From: Lewinellaceae bacterium SD302
GTDB lineage: Bacteria; Bacteroidota; Bacteroidia; Chitinophagales; Saprospiraceae
Reading direction: 5' to 3'
Assembly (NCBI GenBank): GCA_002591745.1
Contig: PDLQ01000029.1
Span: forward strand, 1-59,376
DNA length: 59,376 nucleotides
A program made the position numbers and the translations under genes. A model generated the notes under the pieces. The model saw nothing but the letters and a program-made list of their open reading frames with translations. It made no database searches and had not been told where the DNA came from. Numbering within the stretch: the stretch's first letter is position 1; every line of letters starts with the position of its first letter. This document shows, piece after piece, positions 8,306 through 17,738 of the stretch.

Positions 8306-10122
8306 TACTTCTGCTTATTGATCTGAAAAGCTGCCGAGATCATTGCCAGATGAGAAAAGGCCTGAGGGAAGTTCCCCAACTGCTCGCCGTGTAGTCCGAT
8401 TTCCTCACTCATCAATCCCAGGTGATTGGCGTAGCCCAATAGCTTTTCAAAGGCCAGTTTGGCGTCGTCAAGCCGTCCGATTCGTGCCAGGCACTCAACG
8501 TACCAGAAGGAACAGATGGTGAAAGAACCTTCGTTTCCATTTAGCCCGTCGCTACCATCCTCCGTTTTATAGCGGAAAATCAGTACGTCCGCACTCAGCT
8601 CTTTTTCGATGGCCGCAAAAGTCCTTAGCCAGCGAGGTTCCTTGCTACTGACGAAGCGAAGCAGGGGCATCAAGAGTGCGCTGGCGTCCAGGGTGTTACT
8701 GCCTTTGAACTGGACATAAGCGCCAAGCTCATTGTTGTAGAAATTTTCGTAGATATCCGTGTACATTTCATCCCTCACCCGCTGCCACTTAACCAGGTCG
8801 GCCGGCAGACTACGCGCTTCGGCAATTCTCATGGCCCGGTCTACGGCTACCCAGCAGCAAACAGCACTGTGGAGATAGCGTTGCTTTTCGTTTCTGACCT
8901 CCCAGATACCGTGATCTTTCTTCTTCCAGTTCTCAATAACGTAATCAACAACTCCTACTATCTTTTTCCAAAAGCAGTAGGTAATGCTTCCACCGGCCTG
9001 GTTGAAGAGGTAAATGGTATCGATCAGCTCGCCGTAGATGTCCATTTGTTCCTGGGCGTAGGCGGCGTTACCGATGCGGACCGGCTTGCTCTGGCGGTAG
9101 CCTTCCAGGTGGTCAAGTTCGGATTCGGGTAGTTCCTTTTCTCCGTCGACGCCATACATCAGTTGCAACTGATCCATACAGCGTTTCTCGAGCCATTCCA
9201 TAAAATGCGCGGCTTCTTCGCGGTAGCCTAGTCGCAGGAAAGCATACATGGTGAAAGCCGTATCCCGAATCCAGGTGTAGCGGTAATCCCAATTGCGTTC
9301 GCCGCCAATACCTTCGGGCAGGCCAAAAGTCGCCGCCGCCACCGTAGAACCGTACTGAACCGAGGTCAGCAGTTTCAACGCTAGAGCAGATCGCAGCACG
9401 GCGGCCTTACAGTGGCCCTGGTAAGTGCATTTACTTATCCAGTTTTGCCAATATTGACGACACTCGGTGAACGCTTCATCGAAATCGTCAGTATGTACTT
9501 GACCCTCGTTCAGGGTAAGAATAAAGGTTTTTAACTCCCCCTCCTTCATTTCAAGCTCGCCGATCAGTGCACCGTCTTCGGTAATTTCCAGTTCCACATC
9601 GGTCCGCAACAACAAAGTCGGCTGTTCGCCGGATGGGTCTTTTAACAAGTAACCCTTTTCGTGCCGCTCCACTTTACAGCCTTGGCGGGCGTAATCAAAC
9701 TTTGGCCGCAGGACAAAAGAAAATGCATGGTTGCCACTAATGCATTTAAGTTGCCGGTAGATGCAAAAGTCATGATCGTTTTTGGCAATCGGCATGAAGT
9801 CCGTCAGTTCGGCGATGCCGTCCGAGCTTAAAAACCGGGTGAGCAGAATGTTGGTATCGGGCAGATAGAGTTGAGTATTCCTCACTTCTTCCGATAGCTT
9901 CGCCACCCCGAAGTAGCCACCGTGATCCGCGTCCAGTATCCGAGTAAAGACGGTAGGAGAATCGAAACGCGGCAAGGCCATGAAGTCGATATTTCCCTGT
10001 TTACTCACCAGAGCCGTGGTGTGCAGATTACCAATAACCCCATAGTCTTCAATGGGCAAATAGCGATCCGGGTAGGGCTGTTGGTAAGTCGGGGCGGATG
10101 GTTTTTCGGGAGGCTTGGTCAT
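8305..10122 (-). CDS. Glycoside hydrolase family 15 (glucoamylase/trehalase type)
   Basis: A 605-residue cytoplasmic protein without signal peptide. It has the N-terminal beta-sandwich typical of bacterial GH15 (PIEDYGVIGNLHTTALVS, IDFMALPRFDSPTVF) and the (alpha/alpha)6 barrel. The hallmark IGGERNWDYRYTWIRDTAF is near residue 275, and the C-terminal GLHGEQLGNFPQAFSHLAMI carries the second catalytic-region glutamate. Relatives hydrolyse alpha-glucosidic bonds in maltodextrins or trehalose. No trehalose or glycogen gene lies beside it, so the substrate is open. It ends against the palindrome array; a copy of the recurrent TACTTTG motif lies 75 bases upstream. Confidence 0.9.
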   Translation of the reverse strand: MTKPPEKPSAPTYQQPYPDRYLPIEDYGVIGNLHTTALVSKQGNIDFMALPRFDSPTVFTRILDADHGGYFGVAKLSEEVRNTQLYLPDTNILLTRFLSSDGIAELTDFMPIAKNDHDFCIYRQLKCISGNHAFSFVLRPKFDYARQGCKVERHEKGYLLKDPSGEQPTLLLRTDVELEITEDGALIGELEMKEGELKTFILTLNEGQVHTDDFDEAFTECRQYWQNWISKCTYQGHCKAAVLRSALALKLLTSVQYGSTVAAATFGLPEGIGGERNWDYRYTWIRDTAFTMYAFLRLGYREEAAHFMEWLEKRCMDQLQLMYGVDGEKELPESELDHLEGYRQSKPVRIGNAAYAQEQMDIYGELIDTIYLFNQAGGSITYCFWKKIVGVVDYVIENWKKKDHGIWEVRNEKQRYLHSAVCCWVAVDRAMRIAEARSLPADLVKWQRVRDEMYTDIYENFYNNELGAYVQFKGSNTLDASALLMPLLRFVSSKEPRWLRTFAAIEKELSADVLIFRYKTEDGSDGLNGNEGSFTICSFWYVECLARIGRLDDAKLAFEKLLGYANHLGLMSEEIGLHGEQLGNFPQAFSHLAMISAAFQINKQK

Positions 10123-10196
10123 GGGCTGAGGAAGTGTTTTTGGCTTCCAGTTCTAAGTACGAAAAGCGGTTAACGAAATTTTCGTGCTTTGATTAA

Positions 10197-10203
10197 CAAA
10201 GTA
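10197..10203 (-). promoter_or_regulatory. Recurrent TTGCTACTTTG motif upstream of GH15 gene
   Basis: On the minus strand the site reads TTGCTACTTTGTTAATC and points to the GH15 start 75 bases away. TACTTTG resembles the -7 box TAnnTTTG with one base fewer. Confidence 0.4.
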
Positions 10204-10377
10204 GCAATGTTTATAGCGAGTTAAAGTTCAAGTTGGGAAGTCCTTTTAAACCCAACTGATCCACGAGCTTCCTGATATTTCACAACCCCTCCGGTGAAGA
10301 TACCCCGGGCCCCTAGACAACTTCGGTTCCTATCCGGTGATCAGCGGTTCTTTAACGGAGGCTTTCAATAGCCTTGC

Positions 10378-10384
10378 TACTTTG
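10378..10384 (+). promoter_or_regulatory. Recurrent TTGCTACTTTG motif, plus-strand partner
   Basis: TTGCTACTTTGTTAGTC, the inverted partner of the site at 10197-10203, with the same variable bases after TACTTTG. It faces the 3' end of lptB, so it is not an obvious promoter of a protein gene. The 310-base gap 10123-10432 holds these two sites and no recognisable gene. Confidence 0.4.
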
Positions 10385-10432
10385 TTAGTCTAACTATTTC
10401 TCCCAACGGGTCGAAAAGCCAATACGTTCGGA

Positions 10433-11176
10433 TTAATCGACTACGATGTTTTTTCGGCGCAACTCAAAATTCTTGCCGAGGTAAACTTTACGGACCATCT
10501 CGTCGGCGGCCAATTCCTCGGCGGTACCTGCTTTAAGGATGTCCCCTTCAAACATCAGATAGGCCCGGTCGGTGATGCTGAGTGTTTCCTGTACGTTGTG
10601 ATCGGTAATCAGGATGCCGATATTCTTGGTTTTAAGCTTAGCCACGATATACTGAATATCTTCCACGGCAATTGGGTCGATACCGGCGAAAGGTTCATCC
10701 AGGAGAATGAAATTAGGGTTAGTGGCCAGGGCGCGGGCTATTTCCGTACGTCTCCGCTCACCGCCACTCAGGGTATCCCCGAAGCTCTTGCGCACTTTTT
10801 CCAGGCGAAATTCCTCGATGAGGTTTTCCAGCTTGTCGCGTTGCTCTTCCTTAGAGTATTCGGTCATTTCCAGCACGGCCTTGATATTGTCTTCCACGCT
10901 CAGTTTACGGAATACGGAAGGCTCCTGGGGCAAATAGCCGATCCCCCGTTTCGCCCGGCGGTACATCGGCAGTTCCGTGATGTCCGCATCATCCAGGAAG
11001 ACCCGACCGGCGGTGGGTTTTACAAATCCAACGGTCATGTAGAAAGTAGTAGTCTTTCCCGCTCCATTCGGCCCGAGTAGTCCTACGATCTCCCCTTGGT
11101 CAACAAAAAGGCTGACTCCCTTAACGACGGTACGGCGACCGTATTTTTTGACTAAATTTTCGCTTTTTAATCGCAT
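10433..11176 (-). CDS. lptB: LPS export ABC transporter ATP-binding protein
   Basis: A 247-residue ABC ATPase. Walker A is [10 protein letters not shown] at 35-44, the signature [15 protein letters not shown] is near 138, and Walker [14 protein letters not shown] near 160. The H-loop follows in [12 protein letters not shown]. The overall sequence, including [36 protein letters not shown], is typical of LptB. It powers extraction of lipopolysaccharide from the inner membrane together with LptF/LptG, which are not in this window. The upstream gap carries a palindrome array, so its mRNA leader may be highly structured. Confidence 0.95.
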   Translation of the reverse strand: MRLKSENLVKKYGRRTVVKGVSLFVDQGEIVGLLGPNGAGKTTTFYMTVGFVKPTAGRVFLDDADITELPMYRRAKRGIGYLPQEPSVFRKLSVEDNIKAVLEMTEYSKEEQRDKLENLIEEFRLEKVRKSFGDTLSGGERRRTEIARALATNPNFILLDEPFAGIDPIAVEDIQYIVAKLKTKNIGILITDHNVQETLSITDRAYLMFEGDILKAGTAEELAADEMVRKVYLGKNFELRRKNIVVD

Positions 11177-11498
11177 GGTTTAGACGGGCTCTGCCCTTTT
11201 TGACGGCCTTCGGCCCATTAGACGCTTCGCTTTTAGACGGGCTAAAGCCCTTTTGGACGCACAGTGCTTTACGCCGGCCATGTCTTTTTTAGTTTATAAA
11301 TCTCGATAAAATTAATATATCGAGTTGTCAAGCTAATACAAACTTAAAAGACGATCGCTGAAGCGATCTTTTGGAAAAGTAAGGAAAAGCACCAAGTTCC
11401 GTGAATTAACACAGCCCTCCAAAAGCGAGGAACGAGCGTCTTTTAAGTCGCGCAGCGACGTCCACAAGCGAAGCGTCCAACAGCGCGCAGCGCGTCCT
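11177..11498. repeat. Second palindrome array with TTTTGGAC-type spacers
   Basis: On the left side GGGCTCTGCCC, GGCCTTCGGCC, GCTTCGC and GGGCTAAAGCCC are joined by TTTAGAC, TTTTGAC or TTTTGGAC. On the right side GATCGCTGAAGCGATC is followed by an inverted series (TCCAAAAGCGAGG, GTCGCGCAGCGAC, AAGCGAAGC, GCGCGCAGCGCG). The centre (about 11290-11345) is AT-rich and holds an inverted repeat, CTCGATA at 11302-11308 and TATCGAG at 11318-11324; it is the likely place for an lptB promoter. Units GGGCTAAAGCCC and GATCGCTGAAGCGATC are identical to those at 8109-8305. Confidence 0.75.
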
Positions 11499-12629
11499 CT
11501 ATTCAGCGGGTAGCATTTTAACGGTGATTTCTTTCGCTTCGTCTCCCCGAAAAACCGTTAACAGGACTTCATCACCGATCTTGGTACGGCCGATGATCTC
11601 AGTCAGATCGGGCAGTTCGCGGATTACCCGGTCATTGACTTGTATGATAACGTCGTTGGGTTGCAATCCGGCTACTTCGGCGGAGCCGCCGGGCAGAAGA
11701 TCTTCCACCACCACTCCCTGGGTAATTTGTACCCCTAGCTTTATTGCATCATCTGCCGTCAGGCTATAGATTTCTACGCCTAAAAAAGCACGTTGATAGC
11801 TTCCGTATTCGATGATGTCATCCGCAATGCGGCGCACCAGATTGATGGGGATTGCGAAACTATAGCCCTGAAACAGGCCGGTCTTGGACGCGATGGCCGT
11901 GTTGATCCCGAGCAGACGCCCCTGAATATCGACTAAGGGACCACCACTATTCCCCGGGTTAACGGCTGCGTCGGTCTGAATGAAGCTTTCGATGGCATCC
12001 CGATCACGCAACAGTTGAAGACTACGCCCCTTGGCACTGATGATGCCGGCCGTGACGGTACTGTTGAGGCTCAAAGGGTTTCCGGCGGCCATCACCCATT
12101 CGCCGATCTCAGCATCGTCGCTATCAGCCATTTCAAGATAAGGCAGTTCATCGGCCTCTACTTTTAGAACAGCGATGTCGGTTTTTTCGTCGAAACCTAC
12201 AATAGTAGCGCCGTAGGTCTGGTTACGGTTGGTAGTTACGGTAATCTCGTTGGTGGCTTCAATAACGTGGTAGTTGGTGATAACGTAGCCATTGGAAGTA
12301 TAGATGACGCCGGAGCCTTCTCCCCCACCCCGCTGAGGACTGTCCTGACGATCAAAGAGCATTTTAATGGCATCTTTGCCATCTTCGGTCACTCGCGCAG
12401 CGATGTGAACCACCGAAGGAGTGACCATTTTAGCGGCCGCTTTAAAATCAGCCGCCGGTTCACTACTGTTAGTTCCTCCAGCTGAAGCCGGCTGGTTGAC
12501 CAGGCGAATGGGTGGAGGCAAAGAGTCCGGAGCGACTACTGCGCGAAATTTCTGGCTTTGCAGGGTGAAGTAGCCCGCAATCAGTCCGCCCAGAACAGCA
12601 GCGCATAACAAGAGAAGGAATTGTTTCAT
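11499..12629 (-). CDS. HtrA/Deg-family serine protease with one PDZ domain
   Basis: With the ATG at 12629 the product is 376 residues and begins MKQFLLLLCAAVLGGLIAGYF, a signal anchor or signal peptide. The frame is open 24 codons further upstream, but that extension would bury the signal. The trypsin-like domain has an intact triad: His in VITNYHVIEA, Asp in KTDIAVLKVE and Ser in VNPGNSGGPLVD. One PDZ domain follows (FLGVEIYSLTADDA to the end), whereas DegP has two, so this is closer to DegS or the Bacteroidota HtrA form. It probably degrades misfolded envelope proteins. Confidence 0.9.
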   Translation of the reverse strand: MKQFLLLLCAAVLGGLIAGYFTLQSQKFRAVVAPDSLPPPIRLVNQPASAGGTNSSEPAADFKAAAKMVTPSVVHIAARVTEDGKDAIKMLFDRQDSPQRGGGEGSGVIYTSNGYVITNYHVIEATNEITVTTNRNQTYGATIVGFDEKTDIAVLKVEADELPYLEMADSDDAEIGEWVMAAGNPLSLNSTVTAGIISAKGRSLQLLRDRDAIESFIQTDAAVNPGNSGGPLVDIQGRLLGINTAIASKTGLFQGYSFAIPINLVRRIADDIIEYGSYQRAFLGVEIYSLTADDAIKLGVQITQGVVVEDLLPGGSAEVAGLQPNDVIIQVNDRVIRELPDLTEIIGRTKIGDEVLLTVFRGDEAKEITVKMLPAE

Positions 12630-12949
12630 CGAGGGGAGGATTGTAGCTTTAAGTAGTCGGAAAAATATAACGGACTTTGCGGGGATTGAGTTGTCACACA
12701 ACTAATCAAAAGCACATAGTACTCATTTGGATGCTACGTTTCGACCTGAATGCGACAGATTTTCTTCTGAATTATATCACTTATCTCTTACATCCTGAGT
12801 AAGTCTGGTCATGAAGTCTTCCTTCTTCGCTCACACCAAAATTTGTCAGCAGTGTTCAGATCGCCAAAGTCAAACAAACGCTTACAACGACAAAAGCAAC
12901 TATATTTACGCCGACCACGTTTTTCTGCGACAGAATTCCCTCATCACAA

Positions 12950-13519
12950 GTGACCCAGGAAGAGCTCACCCATTTACTGCAACCGGAAACCCCGCTGGAA
13001 CTCGCCTTTCTGGAAGACGAGCGTTTCCGGACCGGACTGGTCTGGGGTACCCCGCGCTACGGTCACCCGGAAGGCGCTATCTGGCGACACATCATCGAAG
13101 TAAATGCCAATATTGACCGGATGAGATTGGACGTTGAAAGCCGAAAGAAGCTGAGGTTGGTCACTTGGGTTCACGATACCTTTAAGTTCTGCGAAGACAA
13201 AAGTACTCCCCGCGACTGGAGCAAGCACCACGGCGTCTACGCCCGCAATTTTCTGGCTAACTATACTGACGATGCGCTGCTCCTGGAACTCGTGAAACTC
13301 CACGACGAAGCTTACTACATCTGGCGACTCACTCACCTCTACCAGAATCTGAGTGAAGCAGACCGGCGGCTGAATATGCTACGGCAGCAAATGGGCGACT
13401 ACTGGCAATTGTATTATCTATTTTTCAAGTGCGATACCTGTACAGGTGATAAGAATCCCGCACCACTGGACTGGTTCGAGGAAAATATGGACGACATCGT
13501 CATTAAAGATTTTAGCTAA
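12950..13519 (+). CDS. HD-domain protein, putative phosphohydrolase
   Basis: A 189-residue soluble protein with the HD superfamily metal ligands in order: His in IWRHIIEV, the HD pair in TWVHDTFKF, His in SKHHGVYARN and a late LHDEAY. No second catalytic domain is attached and the substrate is unknown. The start is a GTG; no ATG in frame gives a better start, and a TATATTTA box is about 50 bases upstream. It is followed after 12 bases by the GT39 gene. Confidence 0.7.
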   Translation: MTQEELTHLLQPETPLELAFLEDERFRTGLVWGTPRYGHPEGAIWRHIIEVNANIDRMRLDVESRKKLRLVTWVHDTFKFCEDKSTPRDWSKHHGVYARNFLANYTDDALLLELVKLHDEAYYIWRLTHLYQNLSEADRRLNMLRQQMGDYWQLYYLFFKCDTCTGDKNPAPLDWFEENMDDIVIKDFS

Positions 13520-13524
13520 TTTTG
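13517..13524 (+). promoter_or_regulatory. Perfect TAnnTTTG -7 box before the GT39 gene
   Basis: TAATTTTG matches the Bacteroidota -7 consensus and ends 7 bases before the ATG, overlapping the stop codon of the HD gene. It suggests a leaderless internal transcript. No clear TTG at -33 is seen. Confidence 0.45.
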
Positions 13525-13531
13525 CGGCCAG

Positions 13532-15085
13532 ATGCATAATTACATCCGCTATTTCTTTTACCTCGCTTCGGCGGCCTGCTTCGCGCTCCTGGTCTTCAAC
13601 AACCTGGGTATACCCGAATTGGAATTCTTCGATGAAGCCCGCCGTGGCGTGAACGCCCTGGAGATGTACGCCGGCAAAAGTCACCCATTGGTGCCAAGTT
13701 ACGCCGGCTACCCGGATGAATGGGGTACCAAACCGCCTATACTGGTTTGGCTGCAAACGCTTTGCCTGAATATCATGGGGCCGGGGGAAGTTCCGATTCG
13801 CCTGCCCTCCGCTCTGGCCACGCTTTTAGCTATCGGGCTCATGGTATGGTTTACGACCAAGCAGTGGGGCTCGGCTACCATCGGAGTGATTGCGGGTTGG
13901 ATACTGCTGCTTAACTGGCGACTGATCGGTAACCACGGAGCACGATCGGGGGATTTTGACGCGCTGATGCTGCTCTTCACCCTGAGTCAGCTGCTCTTCT
14001 TTGCCCGTTTCGTGGAGACAAAACGAACGCTTTACCTCATCCTTTCCGCACTGGCGGTACTATTAGCAGGCTGGACCAAAGGTATAGTTTGCGGCTTCGT
14101 TTTACCAGCTATTGCCATTTATGTGCTGGCCGACCCCAAAGCACGTGCGCAACTCCTTAACTGGCGGATGTACGTCGCTTACGCCCTGGCCCTGGCCGGA
14201 GTAGTGAGTTATTACTTTCTCCGTGAGCAGGTCAATCCCGGTTACATTCAACTTGTTTTCGACAACGAGTTGGGCGGCCGTTTCGCCGAGGTCAACGAAC
14301 AACACGATCATCCCTGGTACCACTACCTCTGGGTAATGGGTGAGGATAAGGTGTTCACGCCTTTCATCTATCTTTTTCCGGGGGCCTTAATCTTCATGGC
14401 CATTACGCCTGGTCGCTTTACAGGAGTGAGATTGATCGGGTTGGGGGCCGTGGTTTTCTGGGCCGTCATCACGAGTTCAGCAACCAAGTTATTCTGGTAC
14501 ATCGTTCCGGCCTATCCGCTGATCTCTCTGGTAAATGCTGCTTTTTTATACCGTTGCTTCGGCTGGATGACTGCTGGTCTGCGCAGCCAATTACCCCGGA
14601 TTCACCCCGAGATCATTGCTACTTTGCTAATCATCCCCCTTTTCCTACCGGGATTTGTGATGCTGATAAGAAAAACCAACGACCCACGAGCCCACATGGG
14701 CATGCGTAAAGTGATCTCATCCTACCGGGCGGGTATCGAGGATCAGTCGATGCAGGCTCCCTACACCGTGATTTCCAAGCATTACCATCCGGTCGCCCGC
14801 TTTTACGCGGAAAAAGAACGTTTGAAGGGGCGTGACATCTCTTTCCAGCCCATCGACCGGGTAGCGCTTCCCTTGATTTCCGGCGAGATGGATTACATTC
14901 AGCTAGAGATAGGTCAGCGTGTGATGATGTGCGAGAAAAGAAGCTGGGATTGGATGGCAAAAGGCCACCGCTATAAAGAACTGGCTAAAAAGGAACACTG
15001 CAAATTGGTGGAGATCACGGACTATCGGCTGGACAATCTGAAGGAACGGCATTGGCCGGAGGCACTTCGAGAACGGAAAGAGTAA
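13532..15085 (+). CDS. GT39/ArnT-like membrane glycosyltransferase
   Basis: A 517-residue integral membrane protein with about ten hydrophobic helices and a soluble C-terminal domain (about 385-517). It carries the PMT/ArnT hallmarks: an acidic pair in the first periplasmic loop (EFFDEARRGVNALEMYAG) and GTKPPILVWLQ, with SGDFDALMLLF further on. Family members move a sugar from a polyprenyl-phosphate donor to lipid or protein at the periplasmic face. The acceptor here is unknown. It may be cotranscribed with the HD gene but also has its own -7 box. Confidence 0.85.
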   Translation: MHNYIRYFFYLASAACFALLVFNNLGIPELEFFDEARRGVNALEMYAGKSHPLVPSYAGYPDEWGTKPPILVWLQTLCLNIMGPGEVPIRLPSALATLLAIGLMVWFTTKQWGSATIGVIAGWILLLNWRLIGNHGARSGDFDALMLLFTLSQLLFFARFVETKRTLYLILSALAVLLAGWTKGIVCGFVLPAIAIYVLADPKARAQLLNWRMYVAYALALAGVVSYYFLREQVNPGYIQLVFDNELGGRFAEVNEQHDHPWYHYLWVMGEDKVFTPFIYLFPGALIFMAITPGRFTGVRLIGLGAVVFWAVITSSATKLFWYIVPAYPLISLVNAAFLYRCFGWMTAGLRSQLPRIHPEIIATLLIIPLFLPGFVMLIRKTNDPRAHMGMRKVISSYRAGIEDQSMQAPYTVISKHYHPVARFYAEKERLKGRDISFQPIDRVALPLISGEMDYIQLEIGQRVMMCEKRSWDWMAKGHRYKELAKKEHCKLVEITDYRLDNLKERHWPEALRERKE

Positions 15086-15775
15086 TATTGACTCACTTTC
15101 CCCTGATGGATTTGCCGTTCCACTATGCTCCCTTACGCAAAATGCCTTCGGCGGCTTTACTTTGGCTTATATAATGCTATCTAGCGCTACGCTTGCATAC
15201 GCCGTCCCGGCGTGCCTTCGGCGACTTCATTTTTTGGCATCGCCCCAAAAAACGAAGCAAAAAAAGTCTAGGACTTACGCGCTGGCTTAACGCTCAAAAC
15301 GTGCCGAAAAAGCTAAAATGAATAAACTCACTTAATGCTCTTTGCTTCGTCAAAAACTTTCAGTTTGCCGAAGAACTTCTCTTCGGAATAGTGTTTTTTG
15401 TCCGTTCAAACAGTATTCATTTTTCACGCTTTTTCGGCACGTTTTGAGCTGCCAGCGCTAATGTCCGGTCCTCCGCTAGCTGGTCGCTAGTGGTTATTCT
15501 TGGCGTTCCTTAGGTGCGGAGCCCGAGCCTGTTGCTTTGAGCAGCTCTCACACTTGATCAGTCCATTGGACCGGAGTGTCTGTTTTGAATACTGTTTGAG
15601 CAAAGCGAGTTTATTCAAAACTAGATTTTTTTGCTACTTTTTTCATCAATGGAAAAAAGTAGAGTAAAAGCAGTATGATAGAGCGGCGGCTGTTTTGAGC
15701 AGTCCCGCGCAGTGCTCTTCATCTCCGCATTACAAAAAGAAGCCGCCGAAGGCAAACAAATGCGTTAAGCTCCGC
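15086..15775. other. 690-base gap rich in inverted repeats, no gene seen
   Basis: No convincing reading frame on either strand. It contains the long inverted repeat at 15293-15448, a hairpin CCGAAGA/TCTTCGG at 15368-15386 inside its loop, an inverted pair TTTTGAATA/TATTCAAAA at 15583-15620, and a near-perfect hairpin built on CTACTTTTTT/AAAAAAGTAG at 15634-15662. The bases around 15170-15230 have short palindromes such as GCCGTCCCGGC. The layout suggests a degenerate mobile element or a structured transcript. Confidence 0.6.
15293..15448. repeat. Long inverted repeat (arms of about 32-35 bases)
   Basis: The left arm begins CTCAAAACGTGCCGAAAAAG (15293) and the right arm ends with its exact complement CTTTTTCGGCACGTTTTGAG (15448). 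After a 21-base perfect stretch the arms continue with AAAATGAATA matching TATTCATTTT after a 3-base offset. The loop is about 90 bases. Confidence 0.8.
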
Positions 15776-16537
15776 CTAGAATAATACCCCAAGCGTGATC
15801 ACCACGGAGTTCAATTTTCCCCGGCTATCATCTTCCTCGGGAGAGCGGCCGCTCCGGGTAACACTCGTGCCATTATCCTTGGTAATATCGGCGAAGCCAG
15901 ACTGAAAGCCGATGCCGCCGATTAAGGCCGTATTGGAAGAAACGCTGTATTCCACACCGGCACTGATCCCCCAGCTTAGGTTGATGGCGTTGGTAGCCGA
16001 ACCGATATCGAATTCCTCTTCGTCGTCCAGGCGATCGTCCCCCTTCACATTACCGCGGCTTTGAGTAAGGATGCCCACGTTGAAGCCGGGCCGGACAAAG
16101 TAACGCAGATAGCCGAATTCACGGGTACGCAGGGTCAGGGCAAACGGAATTTCCACGTACTGGAGATTATACTTAAAGGATGTCTGGCCGGCGAAATTCA
16201 TAGTATCCATATCGGGTAATGCATCGTCTACGGCCTCGTCCCAGATGTTGACGTCTTCAAAGGTATCTTCGTAGAACAGGGTCCCGCCAGCGTTTAAGTG
16301 AAAATTCAGGCCGGTGGAGAAAGAGTAATTGTCGCGGAAATAGAACTCCGACATCAAGCCGAGTTTCAGGCCCAGATTGGTGCCATCGCCGTTGATTTGG
16401 TTATTATCCGTATTCATTGAACTGAAGGTAGGACTGAGTTGAAAGCCGAAGCGCAGGTCACCCTGTACGGCTTGGGCGCTCAGGCTAGTGGCGACAGCCA
16501 GGAATAGACAGAGCGAAAAGAGAAAAGATCGGGTCAT
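15776..16537 (-). CDS. Outer-membrane beta-barrel protein, PorT-like
   Basis: A 253-residue protein with a clear signal peptide cut after LSAQA. Alternating hydrophobic strands end in the typical C-terminal ITLGVLF. The segment LQYVEIPFALTLRTREFGYLRYFVRPG resembles the PorT/OMP_b-brl_2 families of Bacteroidota, where PorT is an accessory T9SS outer-membrane protein. Many unrelated small barrels share this pattern, so assignment to PorT itself is uncertain. It is divergent from gldB. Confidence 0.65.
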   Translation of the reverse strand: MTRSFLFSLCLFLAVATSLSAQAVQGDLRFGFQLSPTFSSMNTDNNQINGDGTNLGLKLGLMSEFYFRDNYSFSTGLNFHLNAGGTLFYEDTFEDVNIWDEAVDDALPDMDTMNFAGQTSFKYNLQYVEIPFALTLRTREFGYLRYFVRPGFNVGILTQSRGNVKGDDRLDDEEEFDIGSATNAINLSWGISAGVEYSVSSNTALIGGIGFQSGFADITKDNGTSVTRSGRSPEEDDSRGKLNSVVITLGVLF

Positions 16538-16629
16538 TGGGAGTGAAATTTTTGCTGTTGAGCGGCGTTTGTTAGTTTAATTACAAATCACTTTACTAAC
16601 GAATCGCCGTTATCGGTGTTTGCTACACT

Positions 16630-17721
16630 ATGCAAATAGATACTTTTTTAACCGCTTTTGCAAATCCTCGTTTTTTATTTCTCCTCCTGATACCAGCTTT
16701 CTTTAGCTGTGGCGGACCGGAAGAACGGCTTGTTCCCGAGGTCAACCCCGACATTATCGAACTGGAGGTACTACGCTTCGAACGAGAGCTGATGAACGGA
16801 GACACCAGTAAGCTGGCTACACTATTGAACGAACTGACCGATAATTACCCCGACTTCACCGACGTTTACTTCCGCTACGCCATCCCTCTGAAACGGGGCG
16901 ACTTTTCTCCTGAAGAGCAGGTAGACATACTGAAAGCCTTTATTACCTATCCCCTGACTCAAGAGGTATTTCGCTATACCGAGGATAATTTTTCGGACTA
17001 TCAAAGTAGCAAAGCTGATCGCCAGGCCGGGCAGGCTAGCTTAGCGGAATTGAAGCAGGCGTTGGCTTTCTACCATTACTATTTACCGGACGTACCCTTA
17101 CCCGATACCCTGGTGACCTTCATTTCCCAGTTCCAGTTCGCCGGCTTCCAGTTCGGCGACGATCAATTGGCCGTGGGACTCGATATGTTTATTGGTCCGG
17201 ATTTTGACTATGCTTCCGTAAGTGCTACCGAAACTATTTTTTCCGACTATCTGGCCCGCACTTACACCCCCGAGCACCTGACCAGCAAAATGATGCAACT
17301 GCTCATTGACGAGCAGGTGCCCACCCCCGACGAAGGTCGACTCATCGACTACATGGTGGCCAACGGCAAAAAATTATACTTGCTGGATCTCGTCCTCCCC
17401 TATTCTCCCGATAGCATCAAACTGGAGATGACCGCTGAGCAGGTAGAGTGGCTCAATGATAATGAGACGCAGATCTACGTCTATTTGCAATCTCAGGACC
17501 TGCTCTACGAAACCGATCTCCGGAAGTACCGAAAATACATCGACCCCAGTCCCAATTCACCCGGTATGCCAACCGGTGCGCCCGGTCGCTCGGCCAACTG
17601 GCTGGGGATGCAAATCGTGGACGCCTGGATACGTAATCACCCGAATGCTGACGTCGTGGACCTGCTGCAAATTTCCGACGGCCAAAGAATTCTGGCTGAA
17701 TCCAAGTTCAAACCGCGCTAA
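16630..17721 (+). CDS. gldB: Gliding motility lipoprotein GldB
   Basis: A 363-residue lipoprotein with lipobox near Cys27 (LLIPAFFSCGG). The C-terminal segment with YIDPSPNSPGMPTGAPGRS and NWLGMQIVDAWI matches the conserved core of GldB, as does VGLDMFIGPDFDY in the middle. GldB is required for gliding in Flavobacterium and belongs to the envelope complex around the T9SS. The following gene, holA, starts 17 bases after the stop and is probably cotranscribed. Confidence 0.88.
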   Translation: MQIDTFLTAFANPRFLFLLLIPAFFSCGGPEERLVPEVNPDIIELEVLRFERELMNGDTSKLATLLNELTDNYPDFTDVYFRYAIPLKRGDFSPEEQVDILKAFITYPLTQEVFRYTEDNFSDYQSSKADRQAGQASLAELKQALAFYHYYLPDVPLPDTLVTFISQFQFAGFQFGDDQLAVGLDMFIGPDFDYASVSATETIFSDYLARTYTPEHLTSKMMQLLIDEQVPTPDEGRLIDYMVANGKKLYLLDLVLPYSPDSIKLEMTAEQVEWLNDNETQIYVYLQSQDLLYETDLRKYRKYIDPSPNSPGMPTGAPGRSANWLGMQIVDAWIRNHPNADVVDLLQISDGQRILAESKFKPR

Positions 17722-17738
17722 TTGGCGAAATTCGCCCC

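Noticed and set aside
12630..12701. Upstream start for the HtrA gene
   Set aside because: It adds 24 residues before the signal sequence with no promoter support.
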